This document shows positions 23,101 to 34,721 of a stretch of 64,000 nucleotides of DNA, one piece after another. Position 1 is the first letter of the stretch. Every line of letters starts with the position of its first letter. Origin of the DNA: Ziziphus jujuba (Eukaryota; Streptophyta; Magnoliopsida; Rosales; Rhamnaceae); the NCBI RefSeq assembly GCF_031755915.1, contig NC_083389.1:26915501-26979500 (forward strand). The letters run 5' to 3'. The notes under the pieces are model-generated. The model ran no database searches and was not told where the DNA came from. It was given only the letters and a program-made list of their open reading frames with translations. A program made the position numbers and the translations under genes.

Positions 23101-23810
23101 TTTTTTTTTGGGTCAAAACTTGATAACTCCTTGCCATTCTATGCTTTACCATTTCATATTTCATACAAAATAATATAATATTAATATGCGTATAGATGTC
23201 CCTTAAATAATAACATCCAAAAATAACAAAAAAATCAAAATTTAAATAGAGAATTAAATTTGTGATTGAAATTGTAAAACATAATTTTAAAAATAATTAA
23301 AGGTTAAATCCAATAAAAAAGAAAAAAAATGATTGTAAAAAATATAAATAGATAATAATAAAGGAAAAAACAAAACCCGAAATAACTTTCTCTATACTTG
23401 CAGAATCCTACCTTATTTTTTTATATGAAAAAAAAAAAAACCATAAAAGATATTAAAATAAATTTCAAAATTGAACATCTAATTTTTATTTAAAAAAAAA
23501 AGAACTTAGGGATTTTAATCCACATATATCCAATTAAATATAATATAATATCTTGCAACAAAGAGACGGATAACACGTCAGACCCATCTGCCATCTCACT
23601 CACTCCGGTAATGGCAAAAACTGGCAAGCTTATCTATCTGACGTCTGAGGACTGCCCTGTCGGAATTTGGTAGGACCCACACTTAACCTTGTCTTATGCT
23701 TAAAAATTTATTTATTTATTTTATTTATTTTCCTCAAAAATTCCCAAATCCCAAAACACAATCATTGAGGCTGTAACTCGACTGAAAAGCCTCCCGGCGA
23801 GCGGAGAGCG
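20173..23810. other. AT-rich intergenic DNA up to the BCE2 promoter
   Basis: No gene seen. A tRNA-like box B phrase (gagttcgaa, near 21294-21302) preceded by an aagtggtt box A-like stretch may be an old SINE. A G-box, CACGTG at 22115-22120, lies close to a TATA-like run. Long AT-rich low-complexity DNA covers 22700-23530. The last 200 bp (23590-23810) is GC-richer and is presumably the BCE2 promoter and leader. Confidence 0.5.
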
Positions 23811-26800
23811 ATGATCGGTCGGAGGATATTTCGAACAACCCGGGCTTGGGTCTCCGGTCATCGCTGCTGGTGGCTGAGTTCTCTCCTCTCTCGTGGTCCC
23901 CACCACCCGAACGTTCAAGCCGAGCTCAAGCCTTCATTTCTTCGGCTCTATTCTTCCCAGTTATATCCAACCGCTCCGGCGTCGTTTCGCTTTGCTCATT
24001 ATGATGGTGTCAAAGTAAGTATTGGGGTTTTGATGCTTTGTTGTGGTTGAAATTTCCTGTTTTGTGCTGTTCCTTCTTCAGGGATTGTTTTATTTTTGTT
24101 TTTTGTTTCTCTGTATGTTTCTTTTTTTTTTTTTAATTACTTAGGGAGCAAAAGCAATCATTTTTTTTGTCTCTGAATTTTGTAATTCTGAGTGGGTAGA
24201 AGAAGAGGAATAAACTAGTTTGTTAGGGGCTTAATTTAAACAGCATAGGCTCTGTAAATCTTTGAACAAGCAAGCTTTGGAGCTAACTTTTCAACTCCTA
24301 CTCCTGTTTATGCAAATGGAATTTTTTTTTTTTTTTTTGACAGACTTCATTGCCAAAAGGTTAAATATGAATGACCCGCAATTCTGTCAATCATGCTGTT
24401 GTAATTTGGTGGCTTAAAAGTAGGGTTTGGCTTAGTTAGTTGCATCCTAATGGACTCTCTTAATGTCTTAAAGGTTTCAATGTGATAATGCGTACCTATT
24501 GTTTGTTCTCAATTTTGCAGCTGAGCATGCCTTATTTTGTAAAGAAATGCTGCTATTCAAGTCAAGTTTTGGCTGATGTTTCGGCAGGAGGAATAGTTGA
24601 TGTACCATTAGCACAGACCGGTGAAGGTATTGCTGAATGCGAGCTCATCAAGTGGTTTGTACAAGAGGTGTGTGAATTAAAGTAGGTTTAATTCAAAGTA
24701 TCCATTATTAATTGTTCATCCGTGTATATTGAACCTTGTTGAAATTATGAATGGATACTGTCCCTTTTTACTAGCTTGCTTTCTTCCTTACTGATTATAC
24801 CTCTTTTTTCTCCAATTTGAATTATGAGAAGTATGGCTTACTAGCTGAAATGTGACCAGTATGAGTATGTACGACTATGTAACTACATGTGTAGTAGGAA
24901 AAGTCTGTGACCTCATAAATTGGTCTGTACTTTACCATTAACTGGATAGAGGAAGGGACAGAACAAAAGCTTCTATCTCCTCAGTGAAGGACATTTGTCA
25001 TGAATTCATGACAATCTGCATTGTTAGTGAAGTAGGGGTCTTTCTAATTGATTATCTATTGTGCTGCATATCTCTGCCTGCATTCTCTTTTTCAATTACA
25101 TGGTTCTTCTTTAGAGAAGTTGACCAGAAAATAGATGTTGAGTGTCATGAATTTTGCAGGGAGATGAAGTTGAAGAATTTCAACCGCTTTGTGAAGTTCA
25201 GAGTGACAAGGCAACCATTGAAATAACTAGCCGATATAAAGGAAAGGTTGCCCAAATTCTTCACATTCCTGGTGATATTGTGAAGGTCAGTTAATGTTCA
25301 CATGCCCCCAGCAATTAAAAATACATTCTTTTAACTATCCTTAATTGTTTGAGTTACCATGTATAGAAGAACTTCAAGTTGACTAGTTCTTCTAAATGCT
25401 GTTTCTGGTTTGGTTAGTAGTTATGCAAACCAAAATGACAAGTATCATGGAGTGTTAGTGTTGACTAAACTAATATCCCTACCTAGGTAGAAAAGTTAGG
25501 AATCTATAATAAAGTAAAAGAATAAGAACTTTGCTTATAGATTCTTTCTAAAACAATAGCATTGACTCATTATAGATGTGAATTTGTCACATTATTTTAA
25601 CGTAGTAAAAGATATTAGAGCGTTTTTCTATTACTCTGGTTTGACTCTTTTCTGGTATACTGTAATATGTGACTTTGTTTTGAGCCTGTAAACTAAAATG
25701 AAACCGCAGGTTGGAGAAACACTTTTAAGACTGGCCACTGAGGAATCTCAGGTTGATGTTCCAATTCATACTGGTGAGGCTTTGGAAAGTATTAAGTCGC
25801 TAGATTCTGAGCTGAAAGGGCATGATATTAGTGGAGTCTTATCAACGCCTCCTGTTAGAAGCCTTGCAAAGCAATATGGCATAAATATAAATGATGTTCT
25901 TGGAACTGGTATAGATGGGAGAGTTTTAAAAGATGATGTTCTTAAATATGCTATGCAAAAGGGAATCATTGAAGACCCATCTGACTCGACTACTAGTTCC
26001 AAGCAAGTCTTAGGAGGAGAACATGTATCTGCTGGTGATGGATGGAAATATGAGGATAAGACAATATCACTAAGGTAATATTGGAATTATTCTTCTATGT
26101 ATTTTATGTTACCATAAATTTCTCTGCTTTATGGGTAAAAAATTGTCATTCCTATAGCAGTATTGTTATCTACCTGACGCCTGTATTATCATTATGACTG
26201 AATGGTGACCTATAAGGATAATAAAGCTGTCTTCTTGCGGAGCAATAGTTTTACTAATTCACTGTGGTTTTCCCGCATGTTAATAGTTTGATGTCTGGCA
26301 TATTCAAAGTCATTTTGCATCTCAGTACAAGCAAAATTTTTTTCTTCTTTTATTCTTCAACCTTTTTTTTTCTTTTTTGTTAGAGAATATTCTATTTCTA
26401 AAGGAAATGAAGTTATCTGCAAGTTATTTACTTATTCTTGGTTCTTTCAGGGGATTCCAACGTAAAATGGTTCAGTCTATGAGCATGGCTGCAAAAGTTC
26501 CACATTTCCATTATGTTGAAGAGATAAATTGCAATGCACTTGTGGAACTGAAAAATTCTTTCCAAAATAATAATTCTGATACAAACGTGAAGTACACTTT
26601 CCTTCCCTTAATGATAAAGTCACTTTCAATGGCTATGAGCAAATTTCCCTTAGTGAATAGTTGTTTTGTTGAGGACTCACTTGAGGTTATTCTTAAAGGT
26701 CTGTAGATCTATTTCTACTTGACTTACAGCATCTATTTCTTTTTTATGCCTTAACTTGCCTTTTCATTGCAGTGAGTGCGTTATATTTGCTTCCATTCTT

Positions 26801-27872
26801 TTTCATGCTTTATTTTTATCTTTTAAACATACCAGTTTTGACGCACTTTATATCCAAAGTAGACTCTTTTCAATTTCTGACTTTATATTTATCTACATTG
26901 TTATTATTGATTATTATAGGTTCCCACAATATTGGGATTGCCATGGCTACACCACATGGTCTAGTTGTGCCAAACATTAAGAATGTTCAGTCCCTTTCCA
27001 TCTTTGAGGTTAGATTAATGTTTAATTGATACTCTTTTGTGCACAAAGCATCAACATACTGCTTGATTCATTTATTGGGAACCGGGATTTTGAATCTTGA
27101 AATCCAGGATTATGAAATATTAGATCTATGCAATTGAATGCAGACTCTATGCCCTGGAAGTGTAAATGAGAATGACAAAGTGCATATTATCTTCATTCAA
27201 TAAGCCAAATCATTCTCTGTTTTGATTATTGACCTTCTATACTACTATCATTTGTGATTTTGTTAAACATATGTCTTCTTCCATGTCTTTAGGTAACAAA
27301 GGAACTTTCACGGTTGCAACAGCTGTCATCAGATAATAAGCTTAGTCCTGGAGATATATCTGGTGGAACAATAACTCTAAGCAATATTGGAGCTATTGGT
27401 GGAAAGTTTGGTTCTCCTCTTCTCAACTTGCCTGAGGTTGCCATCATTGCGATTGGCCGGATTCAAAAAGTTCCACAATTTGCAGACGATGGAAATGTGT
27501 ATCCTGCATCAATCATGACGGTGAGCATTGATTTGCTTTCTTCATTTTCCTATGATTTCTATTATTTGAACTAGTTTTTATCTGAAATTCCTTTTTAAAA
27601 TATTACAATTTATCAGATCTTTCTGTAGATAATATTGCAAGGACAAATTTACCAATTGGATTAGAATATAGATTGTAAATTAATCTTGAAAGAATATGGT
27701 TCTTGAAGGTGAAATGGGTCTGATTGGTGGGTCTTTACCTGATTTTCTTTTTTCACAGGTTAATATCGGAGCAGATCATAGAGTTCTGGATGGAGCAACT
27801 GTGGCAAGATTTTGTAGCGAGTGGAAGAAGTTTATTGAGAATCCAGAGCTGCTTATGTTGCAATTGAGATGA
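23811..27872 (+). CDS. BCE2: Branched-chain 2-oxoacid dehydrogenase complex E2 (dihydrolipoyl acyltransferase), mitochondrial
   Basis: Eight exons: 23811-24014, 24521-24667, 25160-25285, 25710-26074, 26451-26698, 26920-27008, 27293-27520, 27759-27872. All have GT-AG junctions in consistent phase, giving 506 residues. The N-terminus is an Arg-rich mitochondrial presequence. The lipoyl domain spans about 85-160 with the lipoyl Lys near residue 134 ([11 protein letters not shown]). The peripheral subunit-binding domain is about 204-240 ([13 protein letters not shown]). The catalytic domain ends in the active-site motif HRVLDG (His476, Asp480). The enzyme transfers branched acyl groups from E1 to CoA in valine, leucine and isoleucine breakdown. 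Lys, His and Asp are all intact, so the gene looks functional. An AATAAA (27931-27936) lies 59 nt past the stop, only about 125 bp before the LINE insertion. An ancient bacterial-type 2-oxoglutarate E2 is excluded by the domain sequence. Confidence 0.95.
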
Positions 27873-27930
27873 TTGAAATCTGTAACTTTTTAGACTATAA
27901 TTATTGGATAATCCTTCATCCATTATTCAA

Positions 27931-27936
27931 ATAAAC
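27931..27936 (+). terminator. Polyadenylation signal of BCE2
   Basis: AATAAA 59 nt past the BCE2 stop codon, in an AT-rich context. It lies upstream of the LINE target site (28061), so the insertion probably left the BCE2 transcript end intact. Confidence 0.5.
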
Positions 27937-28060
27937 ATTAAATCGAACAAAAAATAAGGTTTTCTGAAATTGAAATCATTTTCCTTGTCTAGAAACTGCA
28001 TTTTTTTGGCTATATTTTGTTACAAATGCATAGCAACTTTTGACTTAAAGACTCGAGAGA

Positions 28061-28073
28061 GAATATTCATAAA
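28061..28073 (+). repeat. LINE target-site duplication, left copy
   Basis: gaatattcataaa here is repeated exactly at 34131-34143, right after a poly(A) run. Adding the preceding A gives a 14-bp match. This fixes the boundaries of the composite insertion. Confidence 0.85.
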
Positions 28074-28076
28074 TGC

Positions 28077-28564
28077 GCAAATTTCAAGCCTTCTCCCAAT
28101 CCAAATTTATCAAGCTTGCAGTTTGGCATGGTTGATTCGCTTATTTTACCTGATGGGCAATGGAATAAACCGGTGATTGAAAGGCTTTTTGATAAAGATT
28201 CTTCAGAGACAATCTTGCAGATCTATTGGGCAGACAACAATCAAGAAGACATGGTTGTGTGGACGGGATCCCATTCCAGAACGTTTCACGTTAAATCAAC
28301 TTATAAGTTCATTAATCCTGTTTCTGGGGTTAGCTCGAACTGGTGGCAATTCTTGTGGAAGAGTAAAATTCATGATCGACTAAAGTATTTCATGTGGAAG
28401 TTGGCTTCAAAGGGACTTACGTTACGTGCAACCTTGCAAAGCTGCAACTGGGAGATCAACAATGCCGGATGTCCTCATGGGTGCGAGTGCTAAGACGATG
28501 AAGTGCATTTATTTTTCCACTGTGAAGCTGCCAAGGCCTCCCCTTGGAGTATAAGATGTGAAAG
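28077..28564 (+). pseudogene. LINE ORF2 fragment, zf-RVT region
   Basis: The reading frame contains the W-W-x-F-L-W-x-S-K-I spacing and F-M-W-K-L-A of the zinc-binding domain that follows reverse transcriptase in plant LINEs (PF13966), with C-P-H-G-C-E-C at the metal site. A TAA (28492-28494) interrupts it, after which the same frame continues (DDEVHLFFHCEAA). It then reads through the Copia insertion point into 33281 onward if the insert is mentally removed. This shows the Copia landed in already dead LINE sequence, or that the stop arose later. Confidence 0.8.
28560..28564. repeat. Copia target-site duplication, left
   Basis: GAAAG directly before the left LTR, matched by GAAAG at 33276-33280 directly after the right LTR. 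Five bp is the normal length for Copia integrases. Confidence 0.92.
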
Positions 28565-28898
28565 TGTTACGTAATTGGGAGAAAAACAAATAGCAACGAA
28601 AACAAAGAAAGCGAAGAACAGACACACAATTTACGTGGAAATCCTTGACGGGAAAAACCACGGGCAGGGAGAAGCAAATCCAATATCGAAAGATTGGTAC
28701 AAAAGGTGAGCCTGACTGCGCGATACCTTGAACCCTAATTACAGCCGAAAACTAAATATATATAGTACAGAAGAAACCCTTATCTCCGCTTCCACCACAG
28801 AGCCCCAAATTTTTCTCCAAAATTAGTTTCCCCAAAATGAGTCGCACCGCGAGTTTTTCGGGTTGGGTCAACAAGAATTCGGGTCACTAATTCTAACA
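28565..28898 (-). repeat. Copia 3' LTR
   Basis: 334 bp. Compared with the other LTR it has about ten bp fewer near 28780 and six transition differences. Because the element is on the minus strand, this left copy is the 3' LTR. Confidence 0.95.
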
Positions 28899-28909
28899 AT
28901 CTCCACCTT
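28899..28909 (-). promoter_or_regulatory. Copia polypurine tract
   Basis: On the minus strand AAGGTGGAGAT directly abuts the 3' LTR. This is the standard plus-strand primer of plant Copia elements. Confidence 0.85.
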
Positions 28910-29004
28910 GACACGAATTCCATATAAGGAATGAAAAACATACAAAACTCCAATCTTCGATAAAAGTTGCCATCCTCTTCCACAAAAGCCCCTAAAGGCA
29001 AAAC

Positions 29005-32000
29005 TCAACAACAAACACCAACCAAGTCCAAGCAATGCTCAAACTTGGCTACTGGAAGTGCCTTGGTCATCATGTCAGCAGGATTATCATGAGTACTCAC
29101 CTTGCTGACAACAATATCTCCACGAGCAATAACATCACGTACAAAATGATACCGAACATCTATATGTTTTGTCCTCTCGTGAAACATCTAATCCTTAGTG
29201 AGATAGATAGCACTCTGACTATCACAATTGATGACCGTACTCTCCTGCTCAGAGCTCAACTCACTTATCAACGCCCTTAACCAAATAGCTTCTTTCACCG
29301 CTTCAGCTATAGCCATATATTCAGCTTCTGTAGTTGATAGTGCAACTGTTGCTTGCAAAACAGACTTCCAACCGATAGAAGTATCTCCAAGAGTAAATAC
29401 ATAACCAGTAGTGGACCTCCTTCTATCAAGGTCCCCAGCAAAATCTGCATCAACATATCCACGTACACCCTCCTTACTTCCACCAAACTCTAAACAAGTG
29501 TTAGTAGTGCCTCTCAAGTACCTTAGAATCCACTTGACAGCTTGCCAGTGTTGTTTGCCTCACAACACTAACAGCATGTGCAATGTCAGGACGGGTACAC
29601 ACCATAGCATACATCAAACTACCAACAGCACTAGAATAAGGAACATGTGACATATACTCAATATCTCTATCCGACTGTGGTGACATATCAGCAGACAATC
29701 TAAAATGAGTAGCTAATGGAGTACTTACAGGTTTAGCGTTCTTCATTCCAAAACGCTCCAGAACTTTCTCAACAAAAGATCTTTGAGTCAAGAAAAGTTT
29801 ACCTGCAGATCTATCTCTCTCAATCTCCATACCAAGAATCTTCTTTGCCGCTCCCAAATCTTTCATCTCAAATTCACCACTCAATTCTGCTTTCAATCTG
29901 TTGATATCGGATTTCTTCTTGGCCACTATCAGCATATCATCAACATAAAGTATCTATTTTCTAGAATAGCCATGGCTAAACATAAACCCATCAAACCGCT
30001 TGTACCACTGACGAGGGGATTGCTTCAAACCATACAAGGACCTTTTCAACAAACACACATGATCCTCTTTTCCTTCAACCTCGAAACCTTCGGGTTGCTG
30101 CATATAAATTGTCTCCTCAAGCTCACCATGCAAGAAAGCGGTCTTCACATCTAGTTGCTCCAACTCTAAATCATGCATAGCAACTAGCGCTAACAAAGCA
30201 CGAATAGAAGCATGTTTAACGACAGGGGAAAATATATCATTAAAATCAACTCCCTGTACCTGTGAATACCCCTTCGCTACTAAACGTGCTTTGTACCTCG
30301 CATCTTCAACACCAGGGATGCCTTCTTTCTTTTTGTAGACCCACTTGCATCCCACAATCTTCTTACCCTCTGGAGGTAATGCTAACTCCCAAGTGTGGTT
30401 CTTATGAAGCGACTCCACCTCTTCCTGCATAGCAATTAACCACTTTGCAGAATCCTCACATGAAATGGCTTCATGATAGTTGCAAGGATCACTGGGACTC
30501 TCGATCTCCTGTGCTGCAACACAAGCAAAAGTGACATAGTCTGCTAAACTAGAGGGCTTCTTGATCTCCCTGCGAGGTCTATCCTTGGCAATCGAATGCT
30601 CCTGCACCTCCTCAATTCTCTGTTCTTCCACATGAGTGGGTGTCTCAAATGGGCCTGAAACTGAACCATTCTGTGAAGTACTTACTTCCTCCACCCTAAA
30701 CTCCACCTGCTTTGGCACACTGTCTGAAACAACGAGCTCCTTTTTCGGATGCAGCATTGCCATCTCATCAAACACAACATCCCTGCTAATCACAACCTTA
30801 GATGACTTTGGATCAGGAAGCCAAACTCTATATCCTTTTACACCCTGCGGGTAACCAAGAAATATGCCCTTCTTCGATCTAGGCTCAAGCTTACCATCAT
30901 TAACATGAACATAGGCAGGGCATCCAAATACCTTCAAATCTAGATAATTAGCAGGTTTTCCAGACCATACCTCTTCAGGAGTCTTGCAATCGATTGCTGC
31001 CGATGGAGAACGATTCACCAAGTAACAAGCTGTAGCAGCTGCTTCTGCCCAAAAGTCCTGTGCTAACCCAGAATTCGACAGCATGCATCGGACTTTCTCC
31101 ATAAGAGTTCTGTTCATCCGCTCAGCCACACCATTTTGCTGCGGAGTTCCTCTAACTGTGAGATGTCTAACGATCCCTTCGTTTCTACAAAACTCATTGA
31201 AAACACCATCACAGAACTCCAATCCATTATCTGTACGAAGGCGCTTCACCCTTCTTTCCGTCTGCTTCTCTACCAAAGCTTTCCATTGCTTGAAGATAGC
31301 AAATACGTCATTCTTGTGCTTCAAAAAATATACCCAGACCTTCCTGGAGAAATCATCAATGAAGGTCAACATATATCTGCCACCACCCTTAGAAGCAGTA
31401 CGTGCAGGTCCCCAAAGATCTGAATGAATATAGTCTAGAGTACCTTTGGTTTTGTGAATTCCAGTACTGAAGCTAACTCTCTTCTGCTTCCTAAACACAC
31501 AATGTTCACAAAACTCCAACTTCGAGATACTCCGATCACCAAGCAAACTCCGTTTGCTCAACATCGCCAAACCTTTCTCACTCATATGGCCCAATCTCAT
31601 ATGCCACAAACGAGTAACATCCGAATCTGACATGGACACTGAAACAGCAGCCGACCCCATTACCACAGAACCCTGTAGCTTGTATAATGTACCAACCAGG
31701 CTAGCTTTCATCACCACCAAAGCACCCTTCAGAACCCTCAAAACTCCACCTCCACCAGCAAAAGAACAACCAGACTTGTCCAAAGCAGATAAAGAAATTA
31801 AATTTTTAGACATATCTGGAACGTGACGTACCTCAGATAGTGTTCTAATAATTCCATCATGCATCTTCACCCTTACAGTTCCAATGCCGATGACACAGCA
31901 AGGATGATCATCTCCCATCAGCACAACACCTTTATCCACCAGAACATAAGAAGAGAACCAATCCCTATGGAGACAGATGTGAAACGAACAGGCTGAATCC

Positions 32001-32875
32001 AAAATCCATCCCTGCTTGCCCGAACTATCCTCAGTCACTGAATAAACATCTCCATCTTCAATTTCCTCATGTGCGACACTGGCTTCGGCATGTTCCTTAC
32101 TCTTTTCATTATTTTTATTCTGAAGCTTACGACATTCAGTTTTGATGTGCCCCTTTTTCTTACAGTAGTGACAAATAAGGTTTCTGAACCTTGACTTCGA
32201 TCTTGGCCGACTACCACCATTGTTATTTTGATCTCTAGATGATGTTCTACCTCTAACAATCAAACCCTCTCCTCCGGAACTCCCAAAATTATTGTTATCC
32301 GAACTGCTGGTCAACTCCTTATCAAACAACTCCTTAGAATATAAAGAAGCTTTCACATCCTCCAATTTTAGGGTTTTATTACTGTAAATCAAAGTCTCCC
32401 TAAAATTTTTATACGATGGAGGTAAGGAACGCAGTAGCATTAGGGCCTGATCTTCATCATCATATTTAATGTCCATGTTTGCCAGATCCAACAAAATAGT
32501 AGAAAAATCATCTATGTGTGTTTTAATAGATGTACCTTCAACCATAGAAAGGGTGTATAGACGGTGCTTCGCAATCAGTTTCGTTGTGAGATTCTTTGTG
32601 ATGTACAAAGATTCCAACTTGTCCCATAAGCCCTTTGTTGTCTTCTGATCAAGGACCTCCCTCAAAACTTCATTGGACAAGCATAGCTGAATGGTGGATA
32701 GGGCACGCTCATCAACCTCGGCTTTCTTTTCGGCATCCCACGAAGACGGCATCTGCTCCTTGCCAACCAACGCCTTGTGTAAACCGTTCTGTGTCAAAAT
32801 CGCCTTCATCTTGACTTGCCACATGGAGAAACTCATGTTGCGCTCAAATTTCTCAATGTCGAACTTTGTTGCCAT
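29005..32875 (-). pseudogene. Copia gag-pol polyprotein, broken
   Basis: Starts at the ATG at 32875. In order: gag with a C-x2-C-x4-H-x4-C zinc knuckle (around 32150), aspartic protease with DSA catalytic triplet, integrase (HHCC region and DD35E core, QQNGVAERMNRT), reverse transcriptase and RNase H. Three lesions are seen. First, an in-frame TAG near 29954 where the segment just before the YVDD catalytic box is missing (about 20 residues shorter than relatives). Second, a frameshift near 29,550, also with missing sequence. Third, a TAG at 29188-29190 where relatives have Gln. The gag, protease and integrase parts are otherwise open over about 970 codons. The lesions make autonomous transposition impossible; the copy may have been mobilised by an intact relative. 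Confidence 0.92.
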
Positions 32876-32917
32876 GATCGAAAAAAAAAAAAAAAAATTC
32901 CCAAATAGATCGACGCG

Positions 32918-32929
32918 GCTCTGATACCA
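32918..32929 (-). promoter_or_regulatory. Copia primer-binding site (initiator tRNA-Met)
   Basis: TGGTATCAGAGC on the minus strand, two nucleotides inside the 5' LTR, complementary to the 3' end of plant initiator tRNA-Met. It fixes element orientation. Confidence 0.92.
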
Positions 32930-32931
32930 CT

Positions 32932-33275
32932 TGTTACGTAATTGGGAGAAAAACAAATAGCAACGAAAACAAAGAAAGCGAAGAATAGACACACAATTTA
33001 CGTGGAAACCCTTGACGGGAAAAACCACGGGCAGGAAGAAGCAAATCCAATATCGAAAGATTGGTACAAAAGGTGAGCCTGACTGCGCGATACCTTGAAC
33101 CCTAATTACAGCCGAAAACTAAATATATATAGTACAGAAGAAACCCTATCGGCCCGAGATCTCCGCTTCCACCACAGAGCCCCAAATTTTTCTCCAAAAT
33201 TAGTTTCCCCAAAATGAGTCGCACCGCGAGTTTTTCGGGTCGGGTCAATAAGAATTCGGGTCACTAACTCTAACA
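32932..33275 (-). repeat. Copia 5' LTR
   Basis: 344 bp, TGTTA...TAACA ends. In element orientation it carries a TATA-like CTATATATATTTAG (about 33119-33133), the probable core promoter. Confidence 0.95.
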
Positions 33276-33280
33276 GAAAG
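33276..33280. repeat. Copia target-site duplication, right
   Basis: GAAAG, identical to 28560-28564. Confidence 0.92.
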
Positions 33281-34053
33281 TTACCAGGTCAGTGGCCTAG
33301 ATAACCACCTCACTCTCTTGACCAAACCATTTGATGTCCTTCCAGTTCACACTGAAGATAGCAGCTCGTTTTTCTTGTTTTCTGTCCTCATTTTTTATTG
33401 GCTATGGAAGTTGCGGAATCTCATTCTATTTGAAGACAAGAGACCAACTTTAGAAGAGGAAGTCAGGCACTGTTTAGTAGATTTGAAGAACACAAGAAGC
33501 TTTTGTCGATTAATAGTGTTCACCGGCTTAATTCCTCTTCTAGAAAGGTGGTGACGAATTCATGGAGCCGACCCCTGCATGGATTCATCAAAGTTAACTG
33601 CGATGCTTCTGTAAAGGATAATTCTGCTGGTATAGGAGTGGTAATGCGAAATCACGAGGGTGAAGTCATAATGCTCAAGTCGTTCACCATCAATCTTGGC
33701 TTCCCTGAAGCAGCAGAAGCAGATGGACTTCTAAAACCGGTCCAGTTGGCTATTGAAGGAGGCCATCCCAGCATCTGCTGCGAAAGTGATGCTATTATTC
33801 AAAGTCTCAACAATCCTTCCAGTATCTCTTGCCATTGGTCTACTGCCGGATATATGAAGAAAAATTTAGATTTACGTTCTCTTTTCGTGCTATCTCATTT
33901 ACTTGGATACCAAGAAAAGCTAACGGGTTAGCTCATTTAGTTTCAAAGTGGAGTCTGTTGAACCATCATTTATGCGTCTTTCCACCTTTGTCTTTTTTTG
34001 ATCAGTTTGACAAGGCTGTTAATCAAGAAAGAAGCTCGGCTGCTTCTCCCTGA
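33281..34053 (+). pseudogene. LINE ORF2 fragment, RNase H domain
   Basis: Continues the LINE frame after the Copia. A linker (FWLWKLRN-type) is followed by an RVT_3/RNase H domain (PF13456): VNCDASVKD...GIGVVMRN with the first catalytic Asp, EAAEAD with the Glu/Asp pair, ESDA, and ISFTWIPRKANGLAH near the end. The domain is spread over three frames, with shifts near 33,500-33,550 and 33,885-33,900, and ends at a stop at 34051-34053. Catalytic residues are mostly recognisable but the gene is dead. Confidence 0.8.
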
Positions 34054-34130
34054 TTTGGTTATATTGCTGTATCTTCCCTGTTTTGGTTAATATAACAATC
34101 CCTTTTAAGGAAGAAAAAAAAAAAAAAAAA

Positions 34131-34143
34131 GAATATTCATAAA
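34131..34143 (+). repeat. LINE target-site duplication, right copy
   Basis: gaatattcataaa directly after the poly(A) tail, identical to 28061-28073. Confidence 0.85.
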
Positions 34144-34721
34144 GTTTCTTCTGCTTTCTTGTTAAAGGATCGTTTGAAGAATGTTTTGATTTATTGTGGG
34201 AGCAAATTTATACAATTTGTTTTTGGATGTGGAGACAAAAATCCTATATAATAAAATTAAGGACAAATTTACAATGACATTAGTAAATAATAAGCTATAT
34301 CCATTTAAAGATAATCAACTTAAATGATAATAAAATAAATATTTAATTTATTTTTATTTTTCTTAAGGATGGAAGGAATATGTTTGCAATTTTATTTTAT
34401 TTTTTGCAAAAAAAAAATTGTTTTGTAAAATTAAAGGGATAAGTTCGTAAATTGAGAAGTAAAAAAAAAAGTTTGTAAATTTTCACTCTAAATTCTAATA
34501 TCAATTACGATAAAAGAATTTAATAAAAAAATAAAATTTCCACGTGGAGATGTGTGATTAGATACTAAAATGAAACCGGCAGCACAAAATCACTCACACC
34601 AGGCCAGTGAAAAACCCTAGCCGTCTCTGCTAACAAATAAAACTACACAAACTCATCACACTTCTTCTTCAGCCGCGCCTCCCAAGAGCAAAACCTCTTC
34701 AGCAAAACCCTTCGAAAAGAA
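34144..34721. promoter_or_regulatory. RPL18 promoter region
   Basis: AT-rich to about 34530, then a G-box (CACGTG, 34541-34546) and a telo-box at 34612-34620 about 100 bp before the start codon. The 34620-34721 stretch is probably transcribed leader. No other gene. Confidence 0.6.
34612..34620 (+). promoter_or_regulatory. Telo-box
   Basis: AAACCCTAG about 100 bp upstream of the RPL18 ATG. A second identical 9-mer lies at 34749-34757 inside the first intron. Telo-boxes near the transcription start are typical of plant ribosomal-protein genes and act with growth-linked factors (family knowledge). Confidence 0.75.

Larger units (their letters stand above)
28565..33275 (-). mobile_element. Complete Ty1/Copia LTR retrotransposon (Tnt1-like), defective
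   Basis: 4,711 bp with two LTRs beginning TGTTA and ending TAACA, perfect 5-bp target duplication GAAAG, a primer-binding site matching initiator tRNA-Met, a polypurine tract, and a gag-protease-integrase-RT-RNase H polyprotein in Copia order, all on the minus strand. The LTRs differ by six transitions and one 10-bp length difference (my count, about 1.8 %), so the insertion is young relative to the LINE it sits in. The polyprotein carries a deletion and stop, a frameshift and another stop, so it cannot move by itself. Confidence 0.95.
28074..34130 (+). mobile_element. 5'-truncated LINE (non-LTR retrotransposon) interrupted by a Copia element
   Basis: The insertion is bounded by 13-14-bp target duplications and ends in a poly(A) tail (34114-34130), which proves retroposition in plus orientation. 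Removing the nested Copia (4,711 bp plus one 5-bp duplication) leaves about 1.34 kb. That is only the 3' part of a plant L1-type LINE, encoding the C-terminal zf-RVT region and an RNase H domain. The endonuclease and most of the reverse transcriptase were never inserted (5' truncation). The coding frame has an early stop and at least two frameshifts, so it is dead. Confidence 0.88.

Noticed and set aside
30636..32924. Plus-strand frames within the Copia element
   Set aside because: Antisense shadows of gag-pol; none has retroelement or host-gene features.
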